From NCBI GenBank assembly GCA_903944895.1, contig CAJATL010000175.1, forward strand, positions 1 to 56,327: a stretch of DNA of 56,327 nucleotides. The letters are read 5' to 3'. Shown here piece by piece: positions 33,341 through 42,029 of the stretch. How positions within the stretch are numbered: position 1 is the stretch's first letter; each line of letters begins with the position of its first letter. The notes beneath the pieces were generated by a model. It made no database searches, was not told the DNA's origin, and was given only the letters and a program-made list of their open reading frames with translations. Source of the stretch: an uncultured Bacteroidota bacterium. GTDB lineage: Bacteria > Bacteroidota > Bacteroidia > Bacteroidales > 4484-276. A program made the translations under genes and the position numbers.

Positions 33341-34918
33341 ATGAGGTCAATTTGCTTTTATTTCCAGGTTCATCAACCATTCAGGCTTAGAACTTACCGT
33401 TTTTTCGATATTGGCGAAAATCATTATTATTACAATGATTTCGAAAACAGCCATATTTTGCGCCGGATAGCTCAGCGCAGCTACCTGCCGATGAACGATT
33501 TGCTCCTAAAACTCATGAAAAAGCACGGTAAAGCTTTTAAAGTTACTTTTTCGATAACAGGAACTGCCCTTGAGCAATTTCAGGCTTACGCCCCCGAAGT
33601 TATCGAAAGCTTCCAAAGGCTCGCTGCTACAGGAAATGTGGAGTTTCTTGCCGAAACTTATGCACATTCGCTTGCATCGGTAAAGAGCAAAACTGAATTC
33701 AGGAAACAAGTCGAACTTCACAGCAAAAAAATTGAAGAACTCTTTGGCCAAAAGCCAACAGTTTTCAGAAATACGGAGTTGATTTATTCCGACGAAATTG
33801 GCGAAATGGTTTACGACCTCGGTTATAACACCATGCTCACCGAAGGTGCACGCCACATTTTAGGTTGGAAAAGCCCCAACTACATGTATTGCAACGCCCG
33901 CAATCCGAAATTAAAAGTTTTGCTGAAAAATTACAGGCTCAGCGACGATATCGCCTTCAGGTTTTCGCACCACGGATGGCCCGAATGGCCGCTTACCGCC
34001 GATAAATTTGTTGGCTGGCTTAACGATGTTGACGCCAAGGAAGAAGTTGTAAACCTATTTATGGATTATGAAACCTTCGGTGAACATCAATGGAAAGAAA
34101 CCGGCATTTTCGATTTTATGTCGGCATTGCCAGGCAAAGTTTTGAAGGATTCGCCATATAAATTTGCAACACCTTCTGAGCTTGGAAGCACCATGCAGCC
34201 GGTTTCAGCGATTCACGTGCAGCATCCGATTTCATGGGCCGACGAAGAACGCGATCTTACCGCCTGGATTGGCAATGAAATGCAGGACGAAGCCATCGAC
34301 AACCTTTATCAGCTTGAGGAAAAGGTCGCAAAATGCAGCGATCCTGAAATTCAGAAAGACTGGCACAATCTGCAAAACAGCGACCATTTTTACTACATGT
34401 GCACCAAATGGTTTTCTGACGGTGATGTGCATAAATATTTTAATCCGTATAATTCACCTTACGAGGCATTTATCAACTACATGAATGTGCTTTCCGATTT
34501 TATCATCCGTGTAAACCAGAATTGTGGAGCTGAGGGTGGTGAATATCACAAACTCATCGAAAAGACCGAAGAATTAGGCAAAGAAATCGAATCGGTTGCC
34601 CGGAATACATTTAAAAAGACTGCGGCTAAAGTAAAAGCCGTTTTCGAAGATGAGAAAGGAAAAACCTATACGTTTGATGAAATTAAAGACATGTCGAACG
34701 AAAGTTTGAAAAAGCTCGTCAAAGAGGTGGATATCGAAAACTGGGTTTACGCGCTCAAAGATGCCGGTGAAGAATTTACAGAAAAAATTGTTCCCAATTT
34801 CACTAAAAAGGCAGCAAAGGAATACGATAAGCTCAAAGAGGAAATAAAAATTCGTAAAACCGACATTGAGGCAAGTCGCAAAAGCATCAGTGAAAAAATT
34901 TCAAAATTATTTTCATAG
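33341..34918 (+). CDS. GH57-family alpha-glucan hydrolase or branching enzyme
   Basis: The 525-residue protein starts with the GH57 signature FYFQVHQPFRLR. It continues with an EFLAETYAHSLAS stretch, the nucleophile region FRNTELIYSDEIGEM and the acid region FMDYETFGEHQW. The catalytic part ends near residue 400. A C-terminal region of about 110 residues (SVARNTFKKTAAKVKAVFED to the end) is charged and coiled-coil-prone. GH57 members include alpha-amylases, 4-alpha-glucanotransferases and branching enzymes; this subgroup is usually called alpha-amylase. It likely shapes the glycogen made by the neighbouring synthases. Confidence 0.9.
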   Translation: MRSICFYFQVHQPFRLRTYRFFDIGENHYYYNDFENSHILRRIAQRSYLPMNDLLLKLMKKHGKAFKVTFSITGTALEQFQAYAPEVIESFQRLAATGNVEFLAETYAHSLASVKSKTEFRKQVELHSKKIEELFGQKPTVFRNTELIYSDEIGEMVYDLGYNTMLTEGARHILGWKSPNYMYCNARNPKLKVLLKNYRLSDDIAFRFSHHGWPEWPLTADKFVGWLNDVDAKEEVVNLFMDYETFGEHQWKETGIFDFMSALPGKVLKDSPYKFATPSELGSTMQPVSAIHVQHPISWADEERDLTAWIGNEMQDEAIDNLYQLEEKVAKCSDPEIQKDWHNLQNSDHFYYMCTKWFSDGDVHKYFNPYNSPYEAFINYMNVLSDFIIRVNQNCGAEGGEYHKLIEKTEELGKEIESVARNTFKKTAAKVKAVFEDEKGKTYTFDEIKDMSNESLKKLVKEVDIENWVYALKDAGEEFTEKIVPNFTKKAAKEYDKLKEEIKIRKTDIEASRKSISEKISKLFS

Positions 34919-34946
34919 ATGCTAATAATCAAATTATTATAAAAAG

Positions 34947-34977
34947 CCTAAGGCTATCTTATCAAGGTAGCCTTTTT
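34947..34977 (+). terminator. Terminator or attenuator inside the glycogen operon
   Basis: AAGGCTA and TAGCCTT form a stem followed by T residues, between the GH57 gene and the fusion gene. It may lower expression of the last gene. Confidence 0.6.
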
Positions 34978-35026
34978 CTGTTTTTAATGAGATAAGAAAA
35001 GTATATACTAATAATAACTACATTAA

Positions 35027-38000
35027 ATGTCAAAAATAGTACTAAACAAGCCGAATTATATTTTTGAAACAAGTTGGGAAATTTGCAACATGATCGGTGG
35101 AATTTATACCGTCATCTCTACCAAAGTTCCCCTGTTAAAAAGTGAATATGGTGATAATTATATCACTCTCGGGCCGGATGTGTGGAAAGAAACCCGCAGC
35201 AATCCTGATTTTATCGAGGATCGCAGCCTTTTTGCGGCCTGGCGTGAGAAAATGTCAAACGAAGGACTCCATTTCAGGATAGGCCGCTGGAATATCGAAA
35301 GCCAGCCTATCGCCATCCTGGTTGACTTTACTGCACTTTTTGCCGAGAAAGACAAGATTTTCTTTCACCTCTGGGAGAAATTTAAAGTCGATTCACTCAG
35401 CGGGCAGTGGGATTATATCGAACCAACCCTCTTTGGCATCGCCGTTGGCAAAGTTATCGAAAGCTTTTATGCGTTCTATCTTTCACCTTCCGATAAGGTG
35501 GTTGCGCATTTTCATGAATGGATGACCGGGACAGGCGTGCTTTACCTAAGTGAACATCTGCCGCAGGTTGCAACAGTTTTTACCACCCATGCCACCACCA
35601 TTGGCAGGGCAATCGCCGGAAATGGTTTGCCGCTTTACAGCAAGATCGACCTTTACAATGGTGAGGACATGGCGCGTCACTTCGGCGTAATTTCTAAATA
35701 TTCACTCGAGAAAAGCGCTGGAATATATGCAGATGCTTTTACAACCGTTAGTGCGATTACAGCCGTGGAAACCGAGAAATTGCTGAATAAAAAAGTTGAT
35801 TTTATTACGCCAAATGGTTTTTCGGCTTCGTTGATTTATGACAATGAAACGTTCGAAAAAAAGCGGATCGAATCGCGTAAAAACCTTCTTGGAGTTGCTG
35901 AGGCCATGTTCAGTCAACAAATCGATCCGGAGGCTTTTTTGGTTATCACCAGTGGCAGGTACGAATTTCGTAACAAAGGTATTAACCTTTTTATTGATGC
36001 CCTCGGCCGCATAAGCCGCGAAAATCCTACCCGGCAGATTATTGCCTTTCTTAAAATACCGGCAAATCACATCGGCCCAAGGCAGGAATTGATCGACCGG
36101 ATGAGCATGCCAAATTTTGAAAAGCCTACCTCAGATGAGTTTTTAACCCATGATTTGTACGACGTAAACCACGATGACATTCTCCGGAAAATCCGTGATA
36201 ACAACCTTCATAATCTGCCTTCCGATAAGGTAAAAATAATTTTTGTGCCAGCTTATCTCAATGGCAACGATGGAATATTTGAACAGACCTATTATGATCT
36301 TCTCCCGGGTTTTGATCTTACCGTTTTCCCATCCTATTATGAGCCATGGGGCTACACCCCGCTCGAAAGTATTGCTTTCAGGGTTCCCACAATAACCACT
36401 ACCCAGGCAGGTTTTGGCAGATGGGTGGATTCGGATTTTAAAGATAATCATCCAAGCGTTTATATTGCCAAAAGGCTTGACGATAACGATGGTGATGTAA
36501 TTTCAGAACTTGTTCTGGCCATCAGAAAATATGAAAATCATTCGTCCGCACAGGTTGTAAAAGTGCGTGAAGACGCTTATCGCATTGCCAGTGAGGCCGC
36601 GTGGCAAATATTTATTTCGCATTATCGCGAGGCTTATTCGTTTGCCCTCTCGAAAGTTGACGAAAGGATTGATACTTTTCCTGCAAGGTTTATTTTAGAG
36701 AAAAAAGTACAAATGGCCGAAGCGCCTGTGCAGGACATGCCTGTCTGGAAAAGGGTGGTGATCGAGCCGAGTATCCCCAAAAAGCTGAAAGGCCTGCAGG
36801 AACTTTCACGAAATCTTTGGTGGTCGTGGAATTTTAAAGCAACCGAACTTTTTAAATCGATAGATCCCGTAAAATGGGAGCAAACACAGCAGAATCCCAT
36901 CATGCTGCTCGATTCGCTCAATATTTACCAATGGCGGGCGCTGGAGAAAGATGCCAGTTTTATTGAGCGTTACAACGAGACTAACGATAAATTCCAAAAA
37001 TATATCGATGAAGGGAAAAACAAACCTTCGAGCCAGATCGCCTATTTTAGCATGGAATACGGACTTCATCAATCGCTGAAGATTTATTCGGGCGGATTGG
37101 GGATTTTGGCAGGCGACTACCTGAAAGAATGCAGTGATTCGAACGAAAATCTTGTGGCCATTGGCCTTGTTTACCGGTTTGGATATTTCCAGCAAAGCAT
37201 TTCGCTCTTCGGCGATCAGGTTGCTGATTATCAGCCCCAGAATTTTTCGCAACTGCCCATGGTAAAAGTCTTTGATGACGAAGGCGAGCAATTGAAAATC
37301 CGCATCGGTTTGCCGGGCCGGACATTATATGCCCGGGTGTGGCGCGCCGGCGTTGGCAGGATTCATCTTTATCTTTTGGATACCGATTTTGATGAAAATG
37401 CTGATGTCGATCGCAGGATAACCCACCAACTTTATGGGGGAGATTGGGAAAATCGCCTTAAACAGGAAATTTTGCTTGGCGTAGGCGGTATTCGTCTGAT
37501 TCATGCACTCGGCCTCAAGCCTGATATCTATCACAGCAACGAGGGACATTCGGCATTTATCGGTCTCGAAAGGCTGCGTTATCTGATCCAGGAACACAAA
37601 CTAAACTTCCACCAGGCTCACGAAGTTGTGCGTTCGTCAACACTTTTTACAACCCACACACCGGTTCCCGCAGGGCACGACGTTTTTAACGAAGATTTGC
37701 TTCGAACCTATTTCCCGCATTATCCCGAAAGGCTCAACATCACGTGGAATGAATTTATGAACCTCGGTAAATTTGTGGATAACGATCCTAACGAGAAGTT
37801 TTCGATGAGCGTGCTGGCTGCAAAAATGTCGCAGGAAATTAATGGTGTAAGCCGTATCCATGGCCGCGTTTCGCAGGAAATGTTTGCCCGTCTTTATGAG
37901 GGTTATTACCCTGAAGAAACGCAGATTGGCTATGTTACAAATGGCGTTCACCTGCCAACATGGGCTTCCAAACCCTGGAAACTCATGTATAAAAAAACGT

Positions 38001-39274
38001 TTGGTGAAGAGTACAAATGGAATCAACTGGATTTTGGGATGTGGAAAAAAATCCAGCATGTTGCCGATAAAGATATCTGGGAAACCCGCAAGGTGCTCAA
38101 AAAGGAGCTTATCGAATACGTGAAGGAACGGCTGAAAAACGAAATGACCCGTCGCCAGGAAAATCCTAAACTCGTTATTAACACCCTCGAAGCCATCAGT
38201 GAAGATGCGCTGATTATTGGGTTTGCCCGGCGTTTCGCTACCTATAAACGCGCCAAACTGTTGTTCTCAAATCTCGACAGGCTGGCAAGCATCCTCAACA
38301 TCACCGGAAAGCCGCTTTTGTTCCTGTATGCCGGAAAAGCCCATCCCAACGATGGTGCAGGTCAGGACCTGATTAAAAGGATTATGGAAATTTCGAGGTC
38401 GGAGCGGTTTATCGGTAAAGTGATTTTTATTGAGAATTACGACATGGATCTGGCGCACAAACTGATCCCCGGCGTCGATATCTGGCTTAATACTCCAACC
38501 CGTCCGCTCGAGGCTTCCGGTACAAGCGGCGAAAAAGCGGTGATGAACGGTGTTGTGAATTTATCGGTACTCGATGGCTGGTGGGCCGAAGGCTACAAAG
38601 AAAATGCTGGTTTTGCCATTCAGGAAGCCCGCACTTACGCCAACCAGCAATTCCAGGACGAACTCGATGCCGAGATCATCTACAACCTTTTTGAGGATGA
38701 GATTCTGCCTTTGTATTTCGAGAAAAACAGTGATGGCGTTTCAACGAAGTGGATTAAGTATATTAAGAATACCATTTCTGAAGTGGCTCCTCATTTTACG
38801 ATGAAAAGGATGCTCGAAGATTACAAGAAGCAATATTATAATAAGCTTATCGATCGCTCCAAAATGATGCAGAGCGACAATGCAAAGTTAGCTGGAGAAT
38901 ATGCTGCATGGAAATTGCACATGCGCGAAAAATGGCATGATATCAAGCTTGAGAAACTCATGGTGCCCGACTCGACACAAACACCGCTTACTCTCGAAGA
39001 TATTTTCTCAACAGAAGTAACCATTTTCACCAACGGGATTTCGGCCGAGCACATCGGCATGGAAATTCTCTTTGGGAAAAAGGAAGGCGGCCATGTGAGC
39101 AAGATTTCTTTCAGCAAGCAGATGCCTTTGGTTTCGGTTAATGGAAAAAGTGCCCGGTTTGCTGTTGAGATTCCTGCCTTCCAGGCCGGATCGTTCAATT
39201 ACGCTTTCAGGATTTATGCAAAACACGAACTAATCCCACACCGCCAGGATTTCTGCCTGGTGAAATGGGTATAG
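35027..39274 (+). CDS. Glycogen synthase-glucan phosphorylase fusion
   Basis: The 1,415-residue protein joins two enzymes. Residues 1 to about 565 are a GT3/GT5-like glycogen synthase (FETSWEICNMIGGIYTVIST, HFHEWMTGTGVL, then FPSYYEPWGYTPLESIAF). From about residue 582 (PKKLKGLQELSRNLWWSWN) the chain is a GT35 alpha-glucan phosphorylase of the short bacterial type, with SMEYGLHQSLKIYSGGLG, HSNEGHSAF, and the cofactor motif EASGTSGEKAVMNG, where Lys1170 would bind pyridoxal phosphate. A beta-rich tail of about 110 residues ends the protein. Synthase and phosphorylase work in opposite directions, so the fusion implies tight local control. Fusions of this kind are known in Bacteroidota. Confidence 0.92.
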   Translation: MSKIVLNKPNYIFETSWEICNMIGGIYTVISTKVPLLKSEYGDNYITLGPDVWKETRSNPDFIEDRSLFAAWREKMSNEGLHFRIGRWNIESQPIAILVDFTALFAEKDKIFFHLWEKFKVDSLSGQWDYIEPTLFGIAVGKVIESFYAFYLSPSDKVVAHFHEWMTGTGVLYLSEHLPQVATVFTTHATTIGRAIAGNGLPLYSKIDLYNGEDMARHFGVISKYSLEKSAGIYADAFTTVSAITAVETEKLLNKKVDFITPNGFSASLIYDNETFEKKRIESRKNLLGVAEAMFSQQIDPEAFLVITSGRYEFRNKGINLFIDALGRISRENPTRQIIAFLKIPANHIGPRQELIDRMSMPNFEKPTSDEFLTHDLYDVNHDDILRKIRDNNLHNLPSDKVKIIFVPAYLNGNDGIFEQTYYDLLPGFDLTVFPSYYEPWGYTPLESIAFRVPTITTTQAGFGRWVDSDFKDNHPSVYIAKRLDDNDGDVISELVLAIRKYENHSSAQVVKVREDAYRIASEAAWQIFISHYREAYSFALSKVDERIDTFPARFILEKKVQMAEAPVQDMPVWKRVVIEPSIPKKLKGLQELSRNLWWSWNFKATELFKSIDPVKWEQTQQNPIMLLDSLNIYQWRALEKDASFIERYNETNDKFQKYIDEGKNKPSSQIAYFSMEYGLHQSLKIYSGGLGILAGDYLKECSDSNENLVAIGLVYRFGYFQQSISLFGDQVADYQPQNFSQLPMVKVFDDEGEQLKIRIGLPGRTLYARVWRAGVGRIHLYLLDTDFDENADVDRRITHQLYGGDWENRLKQEILLGVGGIRLIHALGLKPDIYHSNEGHSAFIGLERLRYLIQEHKLNFHQAHEVVRSSTLFTTHTPVPAGHDVFNEDLLRTYFPHYPERLNITWNEFMNLGKFVDNDPNEKFSMSVLAAKMSQEINGVSRIHGRVSQEMFARLYEGYYPEETQIGYVTNGVHLPTWASKPWKLMYKKTFGEEYKWNQLDFGMWKKIQHVADKDIWETRKVLKKELIEYVKERLKNEMTRRQENPKLVINTLEAISEDALIIGFARRFATYKRAKLLFSNLDRLASILNITGKPLLFLYAGKAHPNDGAGQDLIKRIMEISRSERFIGKVIFIENYDMDLAHKLIPGVDIWLNTPTRPLEASGTSGEKAVMNGVVNLSVLDGWWAEGYKENAGFAIQEARTYANQQFQDELDAEIIYNLFEDEILPLYFEKNSDGVSTKWIKYIKNTISEVAPHFTMKRMLEDYKKQYYNKLIDRSKMMQSDNAKLAGEYAAWKLHMREKWHDIKLEKLMVPDSTQTPLTLEDIFSTEVTIFTNGISAEHIGMEILFGKKEGGHVSKISFSKQMPLVSVNGKSARFAVEIPAFQAGSFNYAFRIYAKHELIPHRQDFCLVKWV

Positions 39275-39326
39275 AGATTTGGGTTTCCCCGGAATTACGT
39301 TTTCCGGAATTACAACTCAATCAAAT

Positions 39327-39381
39327 CGAAAAAAGAGAAATCGAAACGGAAGCTTCCGGATTTGATTTCTCTTTTTTTTTG
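39327..39381 (+). terminator. Terminator of the glycogen operon
   Basis: AAAAAAGAGAAATC and GATTTCTCTTTTTT pair around an inner CGGAAGCTTCCG palindrome, followed by a T run. Confidence 0.85.
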
Positions 39382-39455
39382 TAAAAGCTGACTTCCTGAC
39401 TTCATCATCGCGGTGCGCTGCACCTTTGGAATCAAATCCTTGAAATTTTCCTACC

Positions 39456-39560
39456 AATATCCCGGTACGCTGCACCTAAAAGACTTACCACACCGTGGCG
39501 AAATATTGATAGAAGAGACCAGCAACCCATAAATGGAAAGGTGCAGCTCACCGGGATATT
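39456..39560. repeat. Inverted repeat of GC-rich 22-mers
   Basis: AATATCCCGGTACGCTGCAC (39456 on) is repeated in inverted form at 39539-39560 with two differences. A related fragment (CGGTGCGCTGCACC) begins near 39410. It looks like a dispersed non-coding repeat family; the gap 39382-39965 holds no gene. Confidence 0.6.
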
Positions 39561-39898
39561 CTTTAATATGAGGGTTTACATGGTTTTTCAGCAAGCGTTA
39601 TTTTGTTTCAGGCTTACAGCCTGAGGAATTTTTATTGGATTTTTATTCCTGGGACAACGCCCGGGCAAAAAACCAAACCGGATTTAGCATTCTGAAGGAC
39701 TGCAACATTCCGGCTTTAAAAATCCCTGAGAATAAACACTAAAACTTTCTTATTCCGATTACAATTGAAAATATCACGATTTTACATTTTTCGCGAGGTC
39801 AGGAAGTCTGAGCCTATTGAGATTTATTTTGTTGGCATTAATAAATCCAGTCAAAAAACTGTTGTTCTTGGGCTAAAGCCCGGTAACTGTCAGGTTTT

Positions 39899-39930
39899 CA
39901 ATTGCCCCGACCTTAAGCTCGGGGCAATTG
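39899..39930. repeat. Perfect 12-bp palindrome hairpin
   Basis: CAATTGCCCCGA and TCGGGGCAATTG enclose an 8-base loop. Short phrases around it (GGGCTAAAGCCCGG, CTTACAGCCTGAGG) look like other dispersed repeats. Confidence 0.6.
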
Positions 39931-39965
39931 ATGTCCGTATGAAATTTCATCGGATTTAAGCCAAT

Positions 39966-40006
39966 AAAAAAAATCGAACCCGGAACTACCAGATTCGATT
40001 TTTTTT
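39966..40006. terminator. Bidirectional terminator
   Basis: An A run with ATCGAA and TTCGAT with a T run pair between the convergent fusion gene and phosphoglucomutase gene. Confidence 0.8.
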
Positions 40007-40034
40007 CAAGCTTTCAGGCAATGAAACGCTTTTA

Positions 40035-41777
40035 CTATCTGAGTTTCATGTCTTTGATTATCGCTTCTATTTTTTCGTCGAGTTTTTTGTTAACGGCAAC
40101 ATATTCTTCCCTCGAATTTAGCTGATCTTTTACGCCAAAATAGAATTTAATTTTTGGCTCGGTTCCCGAAGGACGCATGCTTATTTTGCTACCATCGGCG
40201 GTAAAATATTGCAAAACATTCGATTTTGGAAGATCTATTTTTGTTTCTGTTTTATTGACAAGGTCGGTTTCTTTGCTGGTTTGATAATCTTTAACCAAAA
40301 CAACCTTCGACTTATTGATCGACTCAGGAGGATTGGATCTGAAATTCTCCATCATTTTCTGGATTTCTTCAGCACCGGCTTTGCCTTTTTTAGTTACCGA
40401 AATAAGGCTTTCCTTGTAAAATCCAAATTCCATGTAAATGTCTATCAAAATATCGAAGATGCTTTTACGCTGATTTGCGGCGTAGGCAGCAACTTCGGCA
40501 ATCATTGCGCAGGTTGTAACAGCATCTTTATCGCGGACAAAATCACCAATCATGAAGCCGTAGCTTTCTTCGCCACCACCAATAAAAGTCTTTTTTCCTT
40601 CATTTTGCCTGATTACGTCGGCAATCCATTTGAAGCCGGTTAAAACGTCGTAACATTCGACATCGAATTTTTTAGCAATATCTTTTATTAATTCGGTGGT
40701 TACGATGGTTTTTACGATGTATTCCTTGCCGGCCAGTTTTCCTTTTTTAAGCCAGAGGGTTAGCAGATAATAGGTGAGAACGGCGGCAGTCTGGTTACCG
40801 TTGAGCAAAATAAAGTTGTCGTTGTGATCTTTTACTGCAACGCCAACACGATCGGCATCAGGATCGGTTGCCATCACCAGATCGGCATCAACTTTACGGG
40901 CTTTGTCGAGCGCCATTTCCAGTGCTGCCGGTTCTTCCGGATTTGGTGAAATCAAAGTCGGGAAGTTACCATCGGTGATGTCCTGTTTGTAAACTCTGAA
41001 AACATTTTCGAAGCCAAGCCGCTCAAGGATTGCCGGAACAAGTTTTACGCCGGTTCCGTGCAGTGGGGTGTAAACGATTCTCAGATCGGCCTGGCGGAAG
41101 TTTGAACCCGGGGAAACGGATACTTTTTCGACTTCGTCGAGAAACAAATTGTCCATTTCCTCACCAAGCCTTGAAATATTTTTTTCGACACCTTTAAATT
41201 TTACGTCTTCAATTTTTATTTTTTCGACTTCGGTAATTACATTTTTATCGTGAGGAGGCACCATTTGAGCGCCATCGCTCCAATAGGCCTTGTAACCGTT
41301 GTATTCTTTGGGATTGTGTGAAGCAGTAATCATGACGCCTGTATGACATTTCAACTGGCGAATGGCAAAAGAGAGTTCCGGTGTCGGGCGAAGTTCGTCG
41401 AAAAGAAAAACCTTAAAGCCGTTAGCCGAAAAAACATCGGCAGTAATCTGGGCGAAATACTGACTCTTGTTGCGGCAATCGTAAGCGATAGCAGCGCGAA
41501 GTTCTTTTTCGGCCGGAAGCACTTTTTTAATGTAATTTGCCAGCCCCTGAGTGGCCATTCCAACGGTGTATTTGTTCATCCGGTTGGTTCCGGCTCCCAT
41601 GATTCCCCTCAAACCGCCGGTTCCAAACTCGAGGTCGCGGTAAAAACAATCGGTAAGTTCGTCGGGATTGGTTTCGATCATGTTACGCACGGCATCGCGG
41701 GTTTCGGCGTCGTAGGTTGATGAAAGCCATTTTTCGGCTTTCTCAAGAATCGTCTTTTCAATTTTTTCTTTTGACAT
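40035..41777 (-). CDS. Phosphoglucomutase/phosphomannomutase
   Basis: The 580-residue protein is a full alpha-D-phosphohexomutase with four domains: the active-site serine in TASHNPKEYNG (Ser153), the metal loop DPDADR (about 307-312), the sugar loop GGGEESYGF, and the phosphate loop RPSGTEPKIKFYF near the C-terminus. It interconverts glucose 1-phosphate and glucose 6-phosphate. It faces the glycogen operon, whose phosphorylase makes glucose 1-phosphate, so it links glycogen breakdown to glycolysis. It also feeds UDP-glucose synthesis for the nucleotide-sugar genes further on. Confidence 0.94.
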   Translation of the reverse strand: MSKEKIEKTILEKAEKWLSSTYDAETRDAVRNMIETNPDELTDCFYRDLEFGTGGLRGIMGAGTNRMNKYTVGMATQGLANYIKKVLPAEKELRAAIAYDCRNKSQYFAQITADVFSANGFKVFLFDELRPTPELSFAIRQLKCHTGVMITASHNPKEYNGYKAYWSDGAQMVPPHDKNVITEVEKIKIEDVKFKGVEKNISRLGEEMDNLFLDEVEKVSVSPGSNFRQADLRIVYTPLHGTGVKLVPAILERLGFENVFRVYKQDITDGNFPTLISPNPEEPAALEMALDKARKVDADLVMATDPDADRVGVAVKDHNDNFILLNGNQTAAVLTYYLLTLWLKKGKLAGKEYIVKTIVTTELIKDIAKKFDVECYDVLTGFKWIADVIRQNEGKKTFIGGGEESYGFMIGDFVRDKDAVTTCAMIAEVAAYAANQRKSIFDILIDIYMEFGFYKESLISVTKKGKAGAEEIQKMMENFRSNPPESINKSKVVLVKDYQTSKETDLVNKTETKIDLPKSNVLQYFTADGSKISMRPSGTEPKIKFYFGVKDQLNSREEYVAVNKKLDEKIEAIIKDMKLR

Positions 41778-42029
41778 AATATTTATAATTTATGATTTGT
41801 GATTTTTGATTTATGATTTTGTACACAAAGCACAGCCGCAGTGCATGTTTTTTGATCGTTGTATCAAAATCATTGTAAAAGTAGATATTTAACTTTCTCT
41901 ATCTGATAAAATGAATGATAAAATCTTTCAAGCAAAAGTAATTTTTTTCGATAACGAAATTCCAACGACAAAGCATTTAATGAATGATTTTTTTTAATTT
42001 TATCGCTTTTTAAGAATTAACCTCCATCT

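Noticed and set aside
39765-39959. 64-codon frame after the glycogen operon
   Set aside because: Its second half translates the palindromic repeats at 39860-39930, so it is probably chance.
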